Shown here: positions 4,591 through 5,259 of the stretch, piece by piece
Numbering within the stretch: position 1 is the stretch's first letter
Layout of the letters: each line of letters starts with the position of its first letter
NCBI GenBank assembly: GCA_028691155.1
Contig: JAQUZV010000174.1
Location: forward strand, 1-5,259
Source of the DNA: Victivallales bacterium
GTDB lineage: Bacteria > Verrucomicrobiota > Lentisphaeria > Victivallales > SZUA-371
Direction of reading: 5' to 3'
DNA: 5,259 bases
Translations under genes and position numbers: made by a program
Notes under the pieces: generated by a model
What the model was told of the DNA's origin: nothing
Seen by the model: only the letters and a program-made list of their open reading frames with translations
The model's database searches: none

Positions 4591-5259
4591 ATGATTTATG
4601 AGGAAAATACGCCGCACCGGACGGTGACCGTACTGTTTTTGGTACTGACCATATTGCTGTTTTATCCGCTGTGGCAGCTCGGCGACCGGGAACTGTATTG
4701 GAGCGAAAGCAGTTACGCCGCCATGGCCATGGAAACCGATTACCTGGCCCCCAGCGGTCAGGCCCATGGAGAAATAATTCCCCAGGCGTTCCCGCTGCTG
4801 CCGATGGCGGCGGCGGCGCTGCACAATCAACTGAAAGTGCCGATGGAACTGGCGTTGCGGCTGCCGTCATGGGGGGCATTGGTGCTGCTGGCATTGCTGG
4901 TCTGGATGAGCGCCCGTCATGCCGCCGGCGCCACCACGGCGGCCGTCGCGGTGGCGATTCTCATCAGCAGCAACATTATTCTGGAGAAAGCGGTCGACGG
5001 CTACCCGGACATGGTCGGCGTGCTGTTTCTTTTTGCCGGCTGGATGCTCTGGTTTCGAATCGGAGCAGTACGCGGCAACTGGAATCTGGCCTGGCTGGTC
5101 AGCCTGACCTGTTGCGGACTGGCCTTTTACACCATCGGCTGGGCGGGGGTGGTCTTTTTTTTCACCCCGCTGATTTTCATGCGCCGCCCGCTGACGCTGT
5201 GGCGCAAGCTGCAACGGCCCGGTTTCTATATCGGCCTGGGGGTGGTGGCGCTGTTTGTC
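4591..5259 (+). CDS. ArnT/PMT-type membrane glycosyltransferase, 5' part only
   Basis: The frame runs without a stop from the ATG to the window end, giving the first 223 residues of a longer protein. It has one membrane helix (about 12-29), then a loop and several further helices (about 93-107, 113-128, 140-155, 165-196 and 211-223). The first loop carries the PMT_2/ArnT-like pattern: an acidic residue followed by Y-A (WSESSYAAMAMET, 37-49, E39 as likely catalytic acid), then DYLAP (50-54) and a proline-rich stretch (IIPQAFPLLPM, 62-72) at the place of the usual EKPPL. Such enzymes move a sugar from a polyprenyl-phosphate donor to lipid A, protein or another acceptor on the periplasmic side. 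Acceptor and donor here are unknown. AAGGAG at 4571-4576 is 14 bases from the ATG, a long spacing, but no better in-frame start exists: a TAA at 4561-4563 closes the frame upstream. The short gap suggests co-transcription with mgtE. Confidence 0.85.
   Translation, partial: MIYEENTPHRTVTVLFLVLTILLFYPLWQLGDRELYWSESSYAAMAMETDYLAPSGQAHGEIIPQAFPLLPMAAAALHNQLKVPMELALRLPSWGALVLLALLVWMSARHAAGATTAAVAVAILISSNIILEKAVDGYPDMVGVLFLFAGWMLWFRIGAVRGNWNLAWLVSLTCCGLAFYTIGWAGVVFFFTPLIFMRRPLTLWRKLQRPGFYIGLGVVALFV

Noticed and set aside
4589..5214. Minus-strand frames over the glycosyltransferase region
   Set aside because: The plus strand is open for 223 codons with alternating membrane helices and PMT/ArnT-like motifs. 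The minus frames are proline-, alanine- or glutamine-rich shadows.

Overview
The window reads as ordinary chromosomal DNA from a Gram-negative bacterium of moderately high GC content. The envelope is indicated by a lipoprotein with a lipobox, a secreted Spy/CpxP-like protein and a membrane glycosyltransferase that would use lipid-linked sugars. Genes are spaced rather than tightly packed, ribosome-binding sites range from good (AGGAG) to absent, and several products match no family I know. This would suit a member of the PVC superphylum such as Lentisphaerota, but that placement is a weak inference. I see no insertion sequence, phage module, tRNA, rRNA or CRISPR array.

Layout from left to right: (1) a small membrane-anchored protein at the left edge (10-453, +). 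(2) A tryptophan-rich lipoprotein convergent to it (531-1058, -), with two consecutive hairpins in the 77-base gap between them. (3) A 287-base divergent intergenic region, then a periplasmic protein with two LTxxQ motifs (1346-1774, +). (4) A strong 47-base hairpin, then a four-helix DMT-like DUF486 protein (1907-2251, +). (5) An unrecognised 157-residue soluble protein with its own promoter candidate (2421-2894, +). (6) A 309-base intergenic region with a terminator-like hairpin, an 11-base tandem repeat, a promoter candidate and a palindromic leader. (7) A complete MgtE magnesium channel (3204-4571, +). (8) Nineteen bases later, an ArnT/PMT-type glycosyltransferase that runs open to the window end (4591-5259, +).

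The recognisable genes share an envelope and ion-homeostasis theme: an outer-membrane-type lipoprotein, a periplasmic chaperone-like protein, a magnesium channel gated by cytoplasmic Mg2+, and a lipid-linked-sugar transferase. Only mgtE and the glycosyltransferase are close enough to suggest co-transcription. The most unusual content is intergenic: several strong inverted repeats lacking a U-tract, two of which share a GCGCC/GGCGC core, and leaders in which alternative hairpins exclude one another. I found no convincing new multi-gene system.
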